Positions 15,382-24,567 of a stretch of 64,000 bases of DNA are shown here, piece by piece. A program made the translations under genes and the position numbers. Below the pieces are notes generated by a model that saw nothing but the letters and a program-made list of their open reading frames with translations, searched no databases and was not told where the DNA came from. Position 1 is the first letter of the stretch. Each line of letters opens with the position of its first letter. The DNA lies in assembly GCF_002250505.1 (NCBI RefSeq), contig NZ_NJGY01000001.1:651356-715355 (forward strand). Direction: 5' to 3'. The stretch is from Janthinobacterium sp. PC23-8 (GTDB lineage: Bacteria > Pseudomonadota > Gammaproteobacteria > Burkholderiales > Burkholderiaceae_D).

Positions 15382-15993
15382 TTATTCACCCAGCATCAGC
15401 GCGCGCATCGCCGTGCGCAAGCCCTCCACGAGGCCTGCGTTGAGCACGCCGGGGTTGTGGACATGGCGTACCGCCAGGCCCTGGTACATGGCGATCATGG
15501 CGTTGATGCGCCCTTCCACCAGCGATTCGCCGGCGGGCAGACCGCGCTTTTCGCGGGCGGCCGTGACGATGGCGAACAGCTGGCCGCGCGAGCGCTTGTC
15601 GGCTGCCTGCATGGTGGCAGCGATCTTCGGGTTGCGCGACGCTTCCGAGTGAATCTCGAGCGGCACGGCCCAGATTGACGGGTCGAGGCATTCCTGCACG
15701 CGCTCTTCCACATCGTCGATCATCGCCTGCAGCGGATCGTCGCTCTGCGCCAGGTCGTGCATGATGTTCGACACGCGCTCCATGTTCTGTTCGACGAACG
15801 CCATAATGATGGCGTCCTTGCTGTCGAAGTAGTTATAGATATGGCCGGCGCTCATGCCGGCGGTCTTCGAAATTTCCGCCATGCTGGCGCCGTGAAAGCC
15901 ATGCCGGCTGAAACAGCAGGCGGCCGCATCCAGCACCTGTTTGCGGCGGCTGTTGGCGCGCTCCAGGCTCGGATGTTTTTTATCTTGATTCAT
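15382..15993 (-). CDS. TetR/AcrR-family transcriptional regulator
   Basis: 203 aa. N-terminal HTH (about residues 18-65: RKQVLDAAACCFSRHGFHG, MAEISKTAGMSAGHIYNYF, SKDAI), followed by a helical ligand-binding domain. It is the last gene in line with the RND efflux operon, 63 bp after the outer-membrane channel gene, which is less common than the divergent layout. Likely represses the operon from the palindrome at 21977-21992 and is released by a pump substrate; this is inference. Confidence 0.9.
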   Translation of the reverse strand: MNQDKKHPSLERANSRRKQVLDAAACCFSRHGFHGASMAEISKTAGMSAGHIYNYFDSKDAIIMAFVEQNMERVSNIMHDLAQSDDPLQAMIDDVEERVQECLDPSIWAVPLEIHSEASRNPKIAATMQAADKRSRGQLFAIVTAAREKRGLPAGESLVEGRINAMIAMYQGLAVRHVHNPGVLNAGLVEGLRTAMRALMLGE

Positions 15994-16056
15994 GATTTTT
16001 CCCGTTGCGCGCCGACCCTGCCCTTGCGGGCAGGACCGGCGTCGGCGTGCCCTGGT

Positions 16057-17502
16057 TTACTGGCCGCCGCCAGCCGCTGCGACGGCTGTCTGCTCGGGCT
16101 GCCAACCGCCGCCGAGCACCTTGTACAAGGTCACCAGGTTGGTCGATTTGGCCAGGCGCGCCGTGATCAGGCTTTGCTGCGCGGTGTACAGCGCGCGCTG
16201 GGCGATCAGGGCGTTCAGGTAGGTTTCAGCGCCCTGCTTGTAGCGCGCATCCTGGATGGTGTAGCTCTTCGTCGACGCTTCGACCAGCGCTTGCTGCGAC
16301 TGCAGGCGCTCGTCGATGGTGCCGCGCTGGGCCAGCGCATCGGATACTTCACGGAAGGCGACCTGGATCGCCTTTTCGTATTGCGCCACCGAGATTTCAC
16401 GCTGCACCTTGGCGATATCGAGGTTGGCGCGGTTCACGCCGCCATCGAAAATCGGCAGGCTGATCTGCGGAATGAAACTCCAGCTGCCGCTGCCGGCCTT
16501 GAACAGGCCGGACAGATTGCTGCTGGCCGAACCTGCCGTGGCGGTGAGTGAAATGCGCGGGAAGAAGGCCGCGCGCGCCGCGCCGATATTGGCGTTGGCG
16601 GAACGCAAAGTGCGCTCGGCCACCAGCACGTCGGGACGGCGTTGCAGCACCTCCGACGGCACGCCGGCCGGCACGTCAGCCAGCGACGTGACGGCGCCGA
16701 ATTCGGCTTGCGGCAGCAGTTCGGCCGGCACGCTGCTACCGACCAGCAAGGTCAGTGCGTTCTGGTCGAGCGCGACCTGGCTGGTGTAGACGGCCACGTC
16801 GGAACGGGCCAGCTCCACGCTGGTCTGGGCGTTGTACTTGTCCAGGCCCGAGGTGGCGCCGGCGCTGAAGCGGCGCTCGGCCAGGTTGTAGCTGGCCTGC
16901 TGGCTGCGCAGGGTGTCCTGCGCCACGCGCAGGCGCTGCTGGTCCGCCACCAGGTTCAGGTAGCTGCCGGCCACTTCGGACACCAGCGTGATCTGCTGGG
17001 CGCGGCGGGCTTCTTCGGTGCCCAGGTATTGTTCCAGCGCGCTGTCGGACAGGCTGCGCACGCGGCCGAAAAAGTCCAGTTCGTAGGCCGACACGCCCAG
17101 GTTGGCCGTGTACTGGCGCGTGATCGACGCGTTGCCGTTGGCGCTCTGGTTTTTCGGCACGCGCGTTGCCGTCTGGCCGCCGGCGGCCGACAGGGTCGGC
17201 ATCAGGGCGGCGCGTTCGATGCCGTAGGTGGCGCGGGCTTTTTCGATATTCAGGATCGACACGCGCAGGTCACGGTTGTTGGCCAGCGCCAGCTCGATCA
17301 CCTGGCGCAGGCGCGCGTCGGCAAAGAAGTCGCGCCAGGCGATGTCGGACACCGCCGTCGCGCCAGCAGGCGCATCGGCCGTGTACGACGGGCCGGAGGG
17401 CCAGGCGCTTGGGGACGGCGCGGCCGGGCGCTCGTAGGTGGGAGCCAGGCTGCAGCCGGCCAGCAAGGCCAGCGCCGCCATGGAAAGTAGCGATTTTTTC
17501 AT
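16057..17502 (-). CDS. RND efflux outer-membrane channel lipoprotein (OprM/NodT family)
   Basis: 481 aa from the ATG at 17502 (MKKSLLSMAALALLAGC), giving a signal peptide with lipobox LLAGC and lipidated Cys17. The mature protein shows the TolC/OprM double repeat (two outer-membrane efflux-protein domains, about 60-260 and 275-470), with WRDFFADARLRQVIELALANN-type and PDVLVAERTL motifs. It forms the trimeric exit duct for the pump encoded upstream. It starts just after the pump stop (TAATATG). A start 4 codons earlier would overlap the pump gene and put charge and His before the signal peptide. Confidence 0.93.
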   Translation of the reverse strand: MKKSLLSMAALALLAGCSLAPTYERPAAPSPSAWPSGPSYTADAPAGATAVSDIAWRDFFADARLRQVIELALANNRDLRVSILNIEKARATYGIERAALMPTLSAAGGQTATRVPKNQSANGNASITRQYTANLGVSAYELDFFGRVRSLSDSALEQYLGTEEARRAQQITLVSEVAGSYLNLVADQQRLRVAQDTLRSQQASYNLAERRFSAGATSGLDKYNAQTSVELARSDVAVYTSQVALDQNALTLLVGSSVPAELLPQAEFGAVTSLADVPAGVPSEVLQRRPDVLVAERTLRSANANIGAARAAFFPRISLTATAGSASSNLSGLFKAGSGSWSFIPQISLPIFDGGVNRANLDIAKVQREISVAQYEKAIQVAFREVSDALAQRGTIDERLQSQQALVEASTKSYTIQDARYKQGAETYLNALIAQRALYTAQQSLITARLAKSTNLVTLYKVLGGGWQPEQTAVAAAGGGQ

Positions 17503-17503
17503 A

Positions 17504-20500
17504 TTAATGTGCATCCTTGGAAAGCGTGACGGCTGGCGCACCAGGCGAAGCGGGCGTCGTCTGCTGGTCGGACTTCGAGAAGAAGCCACGCACCAGCACG
17601 AAGAACACCGGCACGAAGAAGATACCGAGGAAGGTGGCCGACAGCATCCCGCCCAGCACGCCGATGCCGATGGCGTTCTGGCTGCCCGAACCGGCGCCGC
17701 TGGAAATGGCCAGCGGCAGCACGCCCAGGCCGAAAGCGATCGAGGTCATCAGGATAGGACGCAGACGCAGGCGTACCGCATGCAAGGTCGCGTCCAGCAG
17801 CGACATGCCCGATTCCTGCATTTCCTTGGCAAACTCGACGATCAGAATCGCGTTCTTCGCCGACAAGCCCACCACCGTCAGCAAGCCCACCTGGAAGTAC
17901 ACGTCGTTCGACAGGCCGAACAGCCAGGTGCCGAGCACGGTACCGATCACGCCCAGCGGCACGACCAGCAGCACCGAGAACGGAATCGACCAGCTTTCAT
18001 ACAGCGCGGCCAGGCACAGGAACACGATCAGCAGCGAAATGGCGTACAGCTGCGGCGTTTGCGAACCGGACTGGCGCTCTTCGAGCGAGGTGCCGGTCCA
18101 GCTCAAGCCGATACCAGGCGGCAGTTTGGCGACCATTTCTTCCATCGCATTCATTGCCGCACCGGTACTCTGGCCAGGCGCCGGCGTGCCGAGGATTTCC
18201 ATCGATGGCAGGCCGTTGTAGCGTTCCAGGCGTGGCGAAGCGTAGATCCACTTGCCGGTGGCAAAAGCCGAGAACGGCACCATTTCGCCGGCGCTATTGC
18301 GCACATACCATTTGCTCAGGTCTTCCGGCACCATCCGCGAACTCGCTTCGCCCTGCATATAGACCTTCTTGACGCGGCCGCGGTCGATGAAGTCATTGAC
18401 GTAGGCACTACCCCAGCCGACGGAAAGCACGCGGTTGATCTCGTCGATCTTCAGGCCCAGCGAGGTCGCTTTCTGCTGGTCGATGTCGATCTTGTACTGC
18501 GGCGTATCTTCCTGGCCGTTCGGACGCACGCCGACCATGACCGGGTTTTGCGAGGCCATGCCCAGCAACTGGTTACGCGCCGCCATCAGGGCGTCATGCC
18601 CCAGACCGGCCGTGTCTTGCAGTTGCATGTCGAAACCGGTGGCGTTACCCAGTTCCAGCACGGCCGGGGGCGCAAACGTGAACACCATCGCGTCTTTCAG
18701 CTGCAGCAGCGCGCCCATGGCGCGACCGGCAACGGCGGACGCCTTGGCGTCGCCGGCCTTGCGTTCGGACCAGTCTTTCAGGCGCACGAAGGCGATGCCG
18801 GTGTTCTGGCCATTGCCGCCGAAGCTGAAGCCGGCCACCGCAAACACCGAAGCGACGTTGGCTTTTTCATTGGTCAGGAAGTGCTGCTCGACCTGCTTGA
18901 TGACGCCCAGCGTGCGCTCTTGCGTGGCGCCCGTCGGCAACTGGATCTGGGTAAACAGGATGCCCTGGTCTTCTTCCGGCAGGAACGACGTTGGCAGGCG
19001 CATGAACACCAGCACCAGCGCCACCAGCAGCACCACGTACATCAGCATCGAACGCAGGCGGTGGGTGACCATGCTGCCCACGAAACCCTGGTATTTTTCG
19101 CTGCTGCGCTCAAAACTGCGGTTGAACCAGCCGAAGAAACCCTTGTTGGTGGCGTGATGGCCCTTCTCGACCGGCTTCAGGATGGTGGCGCACAGCGCTG
19201 GCGTAAACACCATCGCCACGATCACCGACAGCACCATCGACGAGACGATCGTAATGGAAAACTGGCGGTAAATCACGCCGGTCGAACCGGCAAAGAAAGC
19301 CATCGGCACGAACACGGCCGACAGCACCATGGCGATACCGACCAGCGCGCCGGTAATCTGCGTCATCGACTTGCGCGTCGCTTCCAGCGGCGACAAGCCC
19401 TCTTCGCTCATCACCCGCTCGACGTTCTCCACCACCACGATGGCGTCATCGACCAGCAAGCCGATCGCCAGCACCATGGCGAACATGGTCAGGGTATTGA
19501 TCGAATAACCGAAGGCGTTGAGGATGCCGAAGGTACCGAGCAGCACCACCGGCACGGCCATGGTCGGGATCAGGGTGGCGCGGAAGTTCTGCAGGAACAG
19601 ATACATCACCAGGAACACCAGCACGATCGCTTCGACCAGGGTTTTCACCACTTCTTCGATCGACAGCTTGACGAATGGCGTGGTGTCGAACGCGACCACG
19701 GCTTTCATGCCGGCCGGGAACTGCTTGCCCAAAGTATCCACCATCGCCTTGACGGCGGTGGCGGTATCGAGCGCGTTGGCGCCGGTAGCGAGCTTGATGG
19801 CGATACCGGTAGCGGCGTTGCCGTTGTAGCGGGCCACCGTGTTGTAGTTCTCGCGGCCCAGCTCCATGCGCGCCACGTCTTTCAACAGCACTTGCGCGCC
19901 GCTGGTGGTGGTTTTCAGCAGGATGGCGCCGAACTGCTCGACGGTCTGCAGGCGGCTTTGCGCCGAGACGGTGGCGTTGAGCTGCTGGCCAGCGACGGCT
20001 GGCGCGCCGCCCAGTTCACCGGCCGACACTTCGGCGTTCTGCGCCTGGATCGAGGTAATGACATCGGCGGGGGTCAGCTGGAAGCTTTGCAGCTTGGCCG
20101 GATCGAGCCAGATGCGCATCGCATATTGCGAACCGAACAGGGTCACGTCGCCGACGCCGGGCACGCGGCTCAGCGGATCGACCACGGTGGCGGCCACATA
20201 GTCGCTCAAGTCGGTCTGGTTCATGCTGCCGTCTTCGGAGATGAAGCCGAACACGATCATGAAGTTCTTGGTGGCCTTGGCCACCACCAGGCCCTGCTGG
20301 GTCACAGCTGCCGGCAGCAGCGGCGTGGCCAGCTGCAGCTTGTTCTGTACCTGCACCTGGGCGATGTCGGGATTGGTGCCGTTGGTGAACGTCAGGGTGA
20401 TGCTGATGCCGCCGGTCGAATCGCTCGACGAGGACATGTAGCGCAAGCCATCGATACCCTTCATCTTCTGTTCGATGACCTGGGTCACGGCGTCTTCCAC

Positions 20501-20668
20501 CGTCTTGGCCGAAGCGCCCGGGTAGGAACCGCTGATCGAAATCGACGGCGGTGCGATGCTCGGGTACTGCGCAATAGGCAAACTGAGGATCGAGATCACG
20601 CCGGCAAGCATGATGACGATCGCGACCACCCAGGCAAAAATCGGGCGGTCAATGAAAAAACGGGCCAT
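17504..20668 (-). CDS. RND multidrug efflux transporter, HAE1 family (AcrB/MexB-like)
   Basis: 1054 aa, full length for the family. Starts [20 protein letters not shown], with 12 expected membrane helices, two large periplasmic loops, and the proton-relay pair in [18 protein letters not shown] (Asp-Asp near 408) within helix 4. [17 protein letters not shown] and the repeated [24 protein letters not shown] blocks are standard. Trimeric inner-membrane pump that exchanges protons for amphiphilic drugs, dyes or detergents. A strong AGGAGA site precedes the start; 15 bp separate it from the adaptor gene. Substrates cannot be read from sequence. Confidence 0.96.
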   Translation of the reverse strand: MARFFIDRPIFAWVVAIVIMLAGVISILSLPIAQYPSIAPPSISISGSYPGASAKTVEDAVTQVIEQKMKGIDGLRYMSSSSDSTGGISITLTFTNGTNPDIAQVQVQNKLQLATPLLPAAVTQQGLVVAKATKNFMIVFGFISEDGSMNQTDLSDYVAATVVDPLSRVPGVGDVTLFGSQYAMRIWLDPAKLQSFQLTPADVITSIQAQNAEVSAGELGGAPAVAGQQLNATVSAQSRLQTVEQFGAILLKTTTSGAQVLLKDVARMELGRENYNTVARYNGNAATGIAIKLATGANALDTATAVKAMVDTLGKQFPAGMKAVVAFDTTPFVKLSIEEVVKTLVEAIVLVFLVMYLFLQNFRATLIPTMAVPVVLLGTFGILNAFGYSINTLTMFAMVLAIGLLVDDAIVVVENVERVMSEEGLSPLEATRKSMTQITGALVGIAMVLSAVFVPMAFFAGSTGVIYRQFSITIVSSMVLSVIVAMVFTPALCATILKPVEKGHHATNKGFFGWFNRSFERSSEKYQGFVGSMVTHRLRSMLMYVVLLVALVLVFMRLPTSFLPEEDQGILFTQIQLPTGATQERTLGVIKQVEQHFLTNEKANVASVFAVAGFSFGGNGQNTGIAFVRLKDWSERKAGDAKASAVAGRAMGALLQLKDAMVFTFAPPAVLELGNATGFDMQLQDTAGLGHDALMAARNQLLGMASQNPVMVGVRPNGQEDTPQYKIDIDQQKATSLGLKIDEINRVLSVGWGSAYVNDFIDRGRVKKVYMQGEASSRMVPEDLSKWYVRNSAGEMVPFSAFATGKWIYASPRLERYNGLPSMEILGTPAPGQSTGAAMNAMEEMVAKLPPGIGLSWTGTSLEERQSGSQTPQLYAISLLIVFLCLAALYESWSIPFSVLLVVPLGVIGTVLGTWLFGLSNDVYFQVGLLTVVGLSAKNAILIVEFAKEMQESGMSLLDATLHAVRLRLRPILMTSIAFGLGVLPLAISSGAGSGSQNAIGIGVLGGMLSATFLGIFFVPVFFVLVRGFFSKSDQQTTPASPGAPAVTLSKDAH

Positions 20669-20683
20669 TAATATTCTCCTGAA

Positions 20684-21907
20684 TTATTGGGCGCTGGCCG
20701 CTGGCGCAGCGGCGGCCGGGGCTTTTGCGCCAGCTGGCGCGCCACCGGCGGCGGGAGCGGCGGCAGGCACGGCGACGGCAGGCGCGCCCGGCTTGATTTT
20801 TTGCAAGCCTTCCACGATCACGCGGTCGCCGGCGGCCAGGCCGGACGTCACGATCCAATTGGTGCCGGAAGTGCCGTTGGTGGTGATGACGCGTTGCTCG
20901 ACCTTGTTTTCCTTGTTCAGGATCATGGCGGTAGCTTCACCCTTCTGGTTGCGCGACACGCCCACTTGCGGCACGGTGATGGCCTTGTCATCGATACCGG
21001 TTTCCAGCTGGGCGCGCACGAACATGCCTGGCAACAAATCGCCTTTCGGGTTCGGGAACAGCGCGCGCAGCACCACGTTGCCGGTGGTCGGCTCGACGCT
21101 CACGCCCGAGAACTGCAGCTTGCCCGGTTCGCTGTACTTGCTGCCATCGGGCAAAATCAGATTGACCTTGGCCTGGCCGTCGCCGGCTTTCTTCAGGCTG
21201 CCGTCGGCCAGCTGGCGCTTCAGGCGCAGCAGGTCTGTGCTCGACTGGGTCACGTCGACATAGATCGGATCGAGTTGCTGCACCGTGGTCAGGGCGTCGG
21301 CCTGGCCAGCGGTGACCAGCGCGCCGGCCGTCACGGTCGAGCGGCTGGTGCGGCCGCTGATCGGCGCCGTCACGGTGGTGTAGCGCAGGTTGATATTGGC
21401 CGATTCCAGCGCCGCGGTGGCCGCTTCCACGTCGGCCTTGGCTTGCTCGTAAGTGGCGACGGCATCGTCATATTCCTGGCGGCTGACGCCTTCGATGGCC
21501 ACCAGTTCCTTGTAGCGCGCGACTTTCGGACCGGAAGTGAGCAGGTTGGCCTTGGCGCGGGTCAAGGCGGCCCTGGCCGAATTGTAGGATGCCTGATAGC
21601 TGGCCGAATCGATCTGGTACAGCGGCGTGCCAGCTTTCACATCGGCGCCTTCGACGAACAGGCGCTGCTTGATCAGGCCGCCTACTTGCGGACGCACGTC
21701 AGCCACTTGATACGCATTGGTCCGGCCGGACAGGTCGGCCACCATCGGCAACGCTGCCGGATTCACAGTAAACACGACAACCTGCGGCGCTTGCTGCGGC
21801 GGAGGCGCTGCCTGTTTTTTACCGCAGCCGGCCAGGATTACAGAGGCGCACAGCACGGCAATAGCGCCGCTCGTACGCGGCGACGTCAGGGAAAATGTTG
21901 GTTGCAT
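20684..21907 (-). CDS. RND efflux periplasmic adaptor (membrane fusion protein, AcrA/MexA-like)
   Basis: 407 aa. Lipoprotein signal with lipobox ILAGC (Cys28). Then the beta-barrel and lipoyl halves (DVRPQVGGLIKQRLFVEGADVKAG, TVTAPISGRTSRS) flanking the alpha-helical hairpin (about 100-170), and a C-terminal membrane-proximal domain (VPQVGVSRNQKGEATAMIL). It couples the inner-membrane pump to the outer channel. The last 35 residues are an Ala/Pro/Gly-rich tail, common in this genus-level group. First gene of the adaptor-pump-channel-tetR operon. Confidence 0.95.
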   Translation of the reverse strand: MQPTFSLTSPRTSGAIAVLCASVILAGCGKKQAAPPPQQAPQVVVFTVNPAALPMVADLSGRTNAYQVADVRPQVGGLIKQRLFVEGADVKAGTPLYQIDSASYQASYNSARAALTRAKANLLTSGPKVARYKELVAIEGVSRQEYDDAVATYEQAKADVEAATAALESANINLRYTTVTAPISGRTSRSTVTAGALVTAGQADALTTVQQLDPIYVDVTQSSTDLLRLKRQLADGSLKKAGDGQAKVNLILPDGSKYSEPGKLQFSGVSVEPTTGNVVLRALFPNPKGDLLPGMFVRAQLETGIDDKAITVPQVGVSRNQKGEATAMILNKENKVEQRVITTNGTSGTNWIVTSGLAAGDRVIVEGLQKIKPGAPAVAVPAAAPAAGGAPAGAKAPAAAAPAASAQ

Positions 21908-21975
21908 CTTGGACTTTCTGAAAAAGAAGCGGGCTAGTGTCGTTAGAAATGGGAGAATTTATTAACGCAGATCAA

Positions 21976-22004
21976 AGAATGAACGATCATTCTAAAATCG
22001 TCAA
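21976..22004 (-). promoter_or_regulatory. Candidate TetR operator and promoter of the efflux operon
   Basis: A 16-bp palindrome, GAATGA-ACGA-TCATTC, lies at 21977-21992, 70 bp before the adaptor start. It overlaps a possible minus-strand promoter: TTGACG (22004-21999), 17-bp spacer, CATTCT (weak -10). The position inside the spacer and -10 is where a TetR repressor would block polymerase. The -10 is poor, so the promoter call is weaker than the palindrome. Confidence 0.45.
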
Positions 22005-22280
22005 GCAGATTTACAATTGGCTTATGGAAACTTTTTCTTTCTTTGACAATCAGTACAGCAACGACGCGGTCAGTGCAGTGGCTTGCCTTGCGTGAAACAG
22101 GGCTGGCAGGCGACGATACAAAACGGTACGGCGGGGAAGGATTTGCACAGCTACTGTAGCAGGGTCGCGCTTTCTTTGCTTGCCAGCATGGCAAGCACGG
22201 CGCCAGCGCCAACAGTCTGCCTTATCAGCATGCTTATTTGTAAATGATGGTAAAATTACACTGACAAGGGAAGCGAGCGT

Positions 22281-22434
22281 CGATGACGATACCACCCATG
22301 CAGGCGCGGGCAGCGACGCCACCCGCCAGCGCACCGTGGACGCAGGCTTCGACTTTCACCTGACCAAGCCGGCCGACTCTCTGTCGATTACCGCCCTGCT
22401 GGAGCGGCACCTGGCTGCCGCCACGCAGCAGTGA
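22281..22434 (+). pseudogene. C-terminal fragment of a response-regulator receiver domain
   Basis: The last 40 codons of an open frame read ATRQRTVDAGFDFHLTKPAD then ITALLERHL, which is the alpha4-beta5-alpha5 part of a CheY-like receiver with its conserved Lys-Pro. It resembles the end of the second receiver of the hybrid kinase at 4184-8008 (QAGFDLHLTKPVDF). The upstream part with the phospho-acceptor Asp is missing. It occupies the gap between the efflux promoter and the acyltransferase gene; the rest of 21908-22280 shows only the efflux promoter. Confidence 0.6.
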
Positions 22435-22437
22435 CGA

Positions 22438-24324
22438 TTATTTCCACTTGCCCCGTAAATCCTGCACCTTTTGCTGCAACAGTTCCGGCGTGGCGTCCTC
22501 GGGCGCCACCGGCAGGCCGACGGCCAGCGACAATCGCGAGCGCAGGCCGGCCTTGAAGGCGCGTTCGAACAGATGGCCGTTGCGGTGGCTGAGCAGATGA
22601 CCCCACAGGCCGCGCAGCGCCAGCGGAATCACCGGCACCTTGCTGCGCGCGACGATCTTGGCGATGCCGCCCTTGAATTCGCTGATCTGGCCCGTGCGCG
22701 TGAGTTTGCCCTCAGGGAAGATGCACACCAGGTCACCTTCATGCAGGGCCTGGGCAATATCGACAAAGGCACGCTCCATCAGGAACGGATCGTCCTTGGC
22801 CGAGGCGATCGGGATCGCCTTGGCAGTGCGAAATAGCCAGCCCATCAGCGGCAGCCTGAAGATCTTGTGGTCCATCACGAAGCGGATCGGGCGCGGACTG
22901 GCCGCCACGATGACGATGGCGTCCACATAGCTGACGTGGTTGCATACCAGCACGGCCGCGCCTTCGGCGGGAATCCGTTCGCCATCGACCACGTTCACGC
23001 GGTGCACGGTCTGGATCAATATCCAGGCCAGGAAGCGCATCAGGAACTCCGGCACCAGCGAGAAGATATACGCCGCTACCAGTGCATTGAGGATGGCGGT
23101 GACGAGGAACAGCTGCGGTATCGTGAAGCCTTTTCCCAGCAGCACGATGGCCACGCCGGCCGCCGCCACCATGAACAGGGCGTTGAGGATATTCATGCCG
23201 GCAATCGTGCGCGAAATATGCTTCGGGTCGCAGCGCGTCTGGATCAGCGCGAACAGCGGCACGATAAAGAAGCCGCCGAACACGCCGATCATCACGATAT
23301 CGAACAGAATGCGCGGCACGCCGGCCTGGCTGGCAAACGCCAGCGCATCGACCAGTTGCGTATTCGCGTAGGCATTGCTGGCAAAAAACAGGTCGATGCC
23401 GAACAGCGACAGGCCGATCGAGCCGAACGGCACCAGGCCGATCTCGACCTTGTGGCCCGACAATTTTTCGCACAGCAGCGAGCCGGTACCGATGCCGACC
23501 GAAAACACCGTCAGCAGCAGCACGAACACGCTGTGGTCGCCATGCAAGAAATCCTTGGAATAGACGGGGAACTGCGCCAGGATCAGCGCGCCATAGAACC
23601 AGAACCAGGAGTTGCCCAGCATGGCCAGGAACACGGGACGGTTCTTGCGCGAAAAATTGAGGTTGCGCAACGATTCGGCGACGAAATTGATGCTGATCTT
23701 CAGGTCCGGCTCGGGCGCCGGCGTGCGCGGCACGCGGTAGCTGGCGATCAGGCCGAAGATGGACACGACGATGGTCGCGCCGGCCACCAGTTCCACGCCC
23801 AGCGGCTTGTGCACGATCAGCACGGCGCCGAGGATTTCACCGAGCAAGATACCGACAAAAGTGCCCATTTCGATCAGGCCATTGCCGCCGACCAGTTCCT
23901 CGGGTTTCAATTGCTGCGGCAAATACGCGTACTTGACGGGGCCGAACAGGGTGGAATGGATGCCCATGCCGACCACGGCCGCCACCAGCAGCCACAGGGT
24001 ATGCGTCATCCAGCCGGCGGCGGCGATGGCCATGATGACCAGCTCCATCCATTTCACGAAACGGGCCAGCCCCGCCTTTTCAAACTTGTCGGCCAGCTGG
24101 CCGGCGGTGGCCGAAAACACCACGTAAGGCAGGATGAACAGACCGGGAATCAGGTTGGTGATGGTGGACGGATCGAGCGTGGTCCAGCTCAGCGCATCGT
24201 AGGCCAGGATCACCATCAGCGCCGTCTTGAACAGATTGTCGTTGAAGGCGCCAAAGAACTGGGTCCAGAAAAACGGCCCGAAGCGGCGCTGCGACAACAA
24301 GGAAAACTGGCTGCTCTGACTCAT
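22438..24324 (-). CDS. MFS transporter-acyltransferase fusion (LplT-PlsC/Aas-like)
   Basis: 628 aa from the ATG at 24324 (MSQSSQFSLLSQRRFGPFF). Residues about 10-410 are a 12-helix major-facilitator domain of the LplT lysophospholipid-flippase kind (FFWTQFFGAFNDNLFKTAL). Residues about 430-628 are a PlsC-type acyltransferase with the catalytic CNHVSYVDA (NHx4D) and the FPEGKLTRTG motif. The protein would flip lysophospholipids inward and re-acylate them, a membrane-repair function. Unlike many relatives it lacks the C-terminal acyl-ACP synthetase domain. The longer frame upstream has no signal or homology and is not used. Divergent from the DUF2339 gene. Confidence 0.9.
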   Translation of the reverse strand: MSQSSQFSLLSQRRFGPFFWTQFFGAFNDNLFKTALMVILAYDALSWTTLDPSTITNLIPGLFILPYVVFSATAGQLADKFEKAGLARFVKWMELVIMAIAAAGWMTHTLWLLVAAVVGMGIHSTLFGPVKYAYLPQQLKPEELVGGNGLIEMGTFVGILLGEILGAVLIVHKPLGVELVAGATIVVSIFGLIASYRVPRTPAPEPDLKISINFVAESLRNLNFSRKNRPVFLAMLGNSWFWFYGALILAQFPVYSKDFLHGDHSVFVLLLTVFSVGIGTGSLLCEKLSGHKVEIGLVPFGSIGLSLFGIDLFFASNAYANTQLVDALAFASQAGVPRILFDIVMIGVFGGFFIVPLFALIQTRCDPKHISRTIAGMNILNALFMVAAAGVAIVLLGKGFTIPQLFLVTAILNALVAAYIFSLVPEFLMRFLAWILIQTVHRVNVVDGERIPAEGAAVLVCNHVSYVDAIVIVAASPRPIRFVMDHKIFRLPLMGWLFRTAKAIPIASAKDDPFLMERAFVDIAQALHEGDLVCIFPEGKLTRTGQISEFKGGIAKIVARSKVPVIPLALRGLWGHLLSHRNGHLFERAFKAGLRSRLSLAVGLPVAPEDATPELLQQKVQDLRGKWK

Positions 24325-24567
24325 GGCGTGGAAATGGGAAGTGAACGAATTGCTAAAATACAGCACTATCTTGCGCACGACAATCTGAATGTCGTGGGCT
24401 TGCTCGCAATCAATACCGGCGCGGACAGGACATTGCATGCTGACAACTTCTGCTTCGAAGTTTCCACATGGCTATAAGAAAACCTCGTTTCTTGATAATA
24501 AGGTAAGGTGCGCATAACTGCGGGCGCCACTTCCTGTTGCGCCCTGTCCTGCCAGGAAAGCCGACCT

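Noticed and set aside
17438..20671. 1077-codon open frame on the plus strand opposite the RND pump
   Set aside because: Mirror of the pump codons; composition dominated by His, Gln and Arg, no domain.
22867..24477. 536-codon plus-strand frame opposite the MFS-acyltransferase gene, and a similar 935-codon minus frame opposite DUF2339 (24601-27408)
   Set aside because: Both are antisense shadows of membrane-protein genes, with His/Gln-rich nonsense and no start signals.
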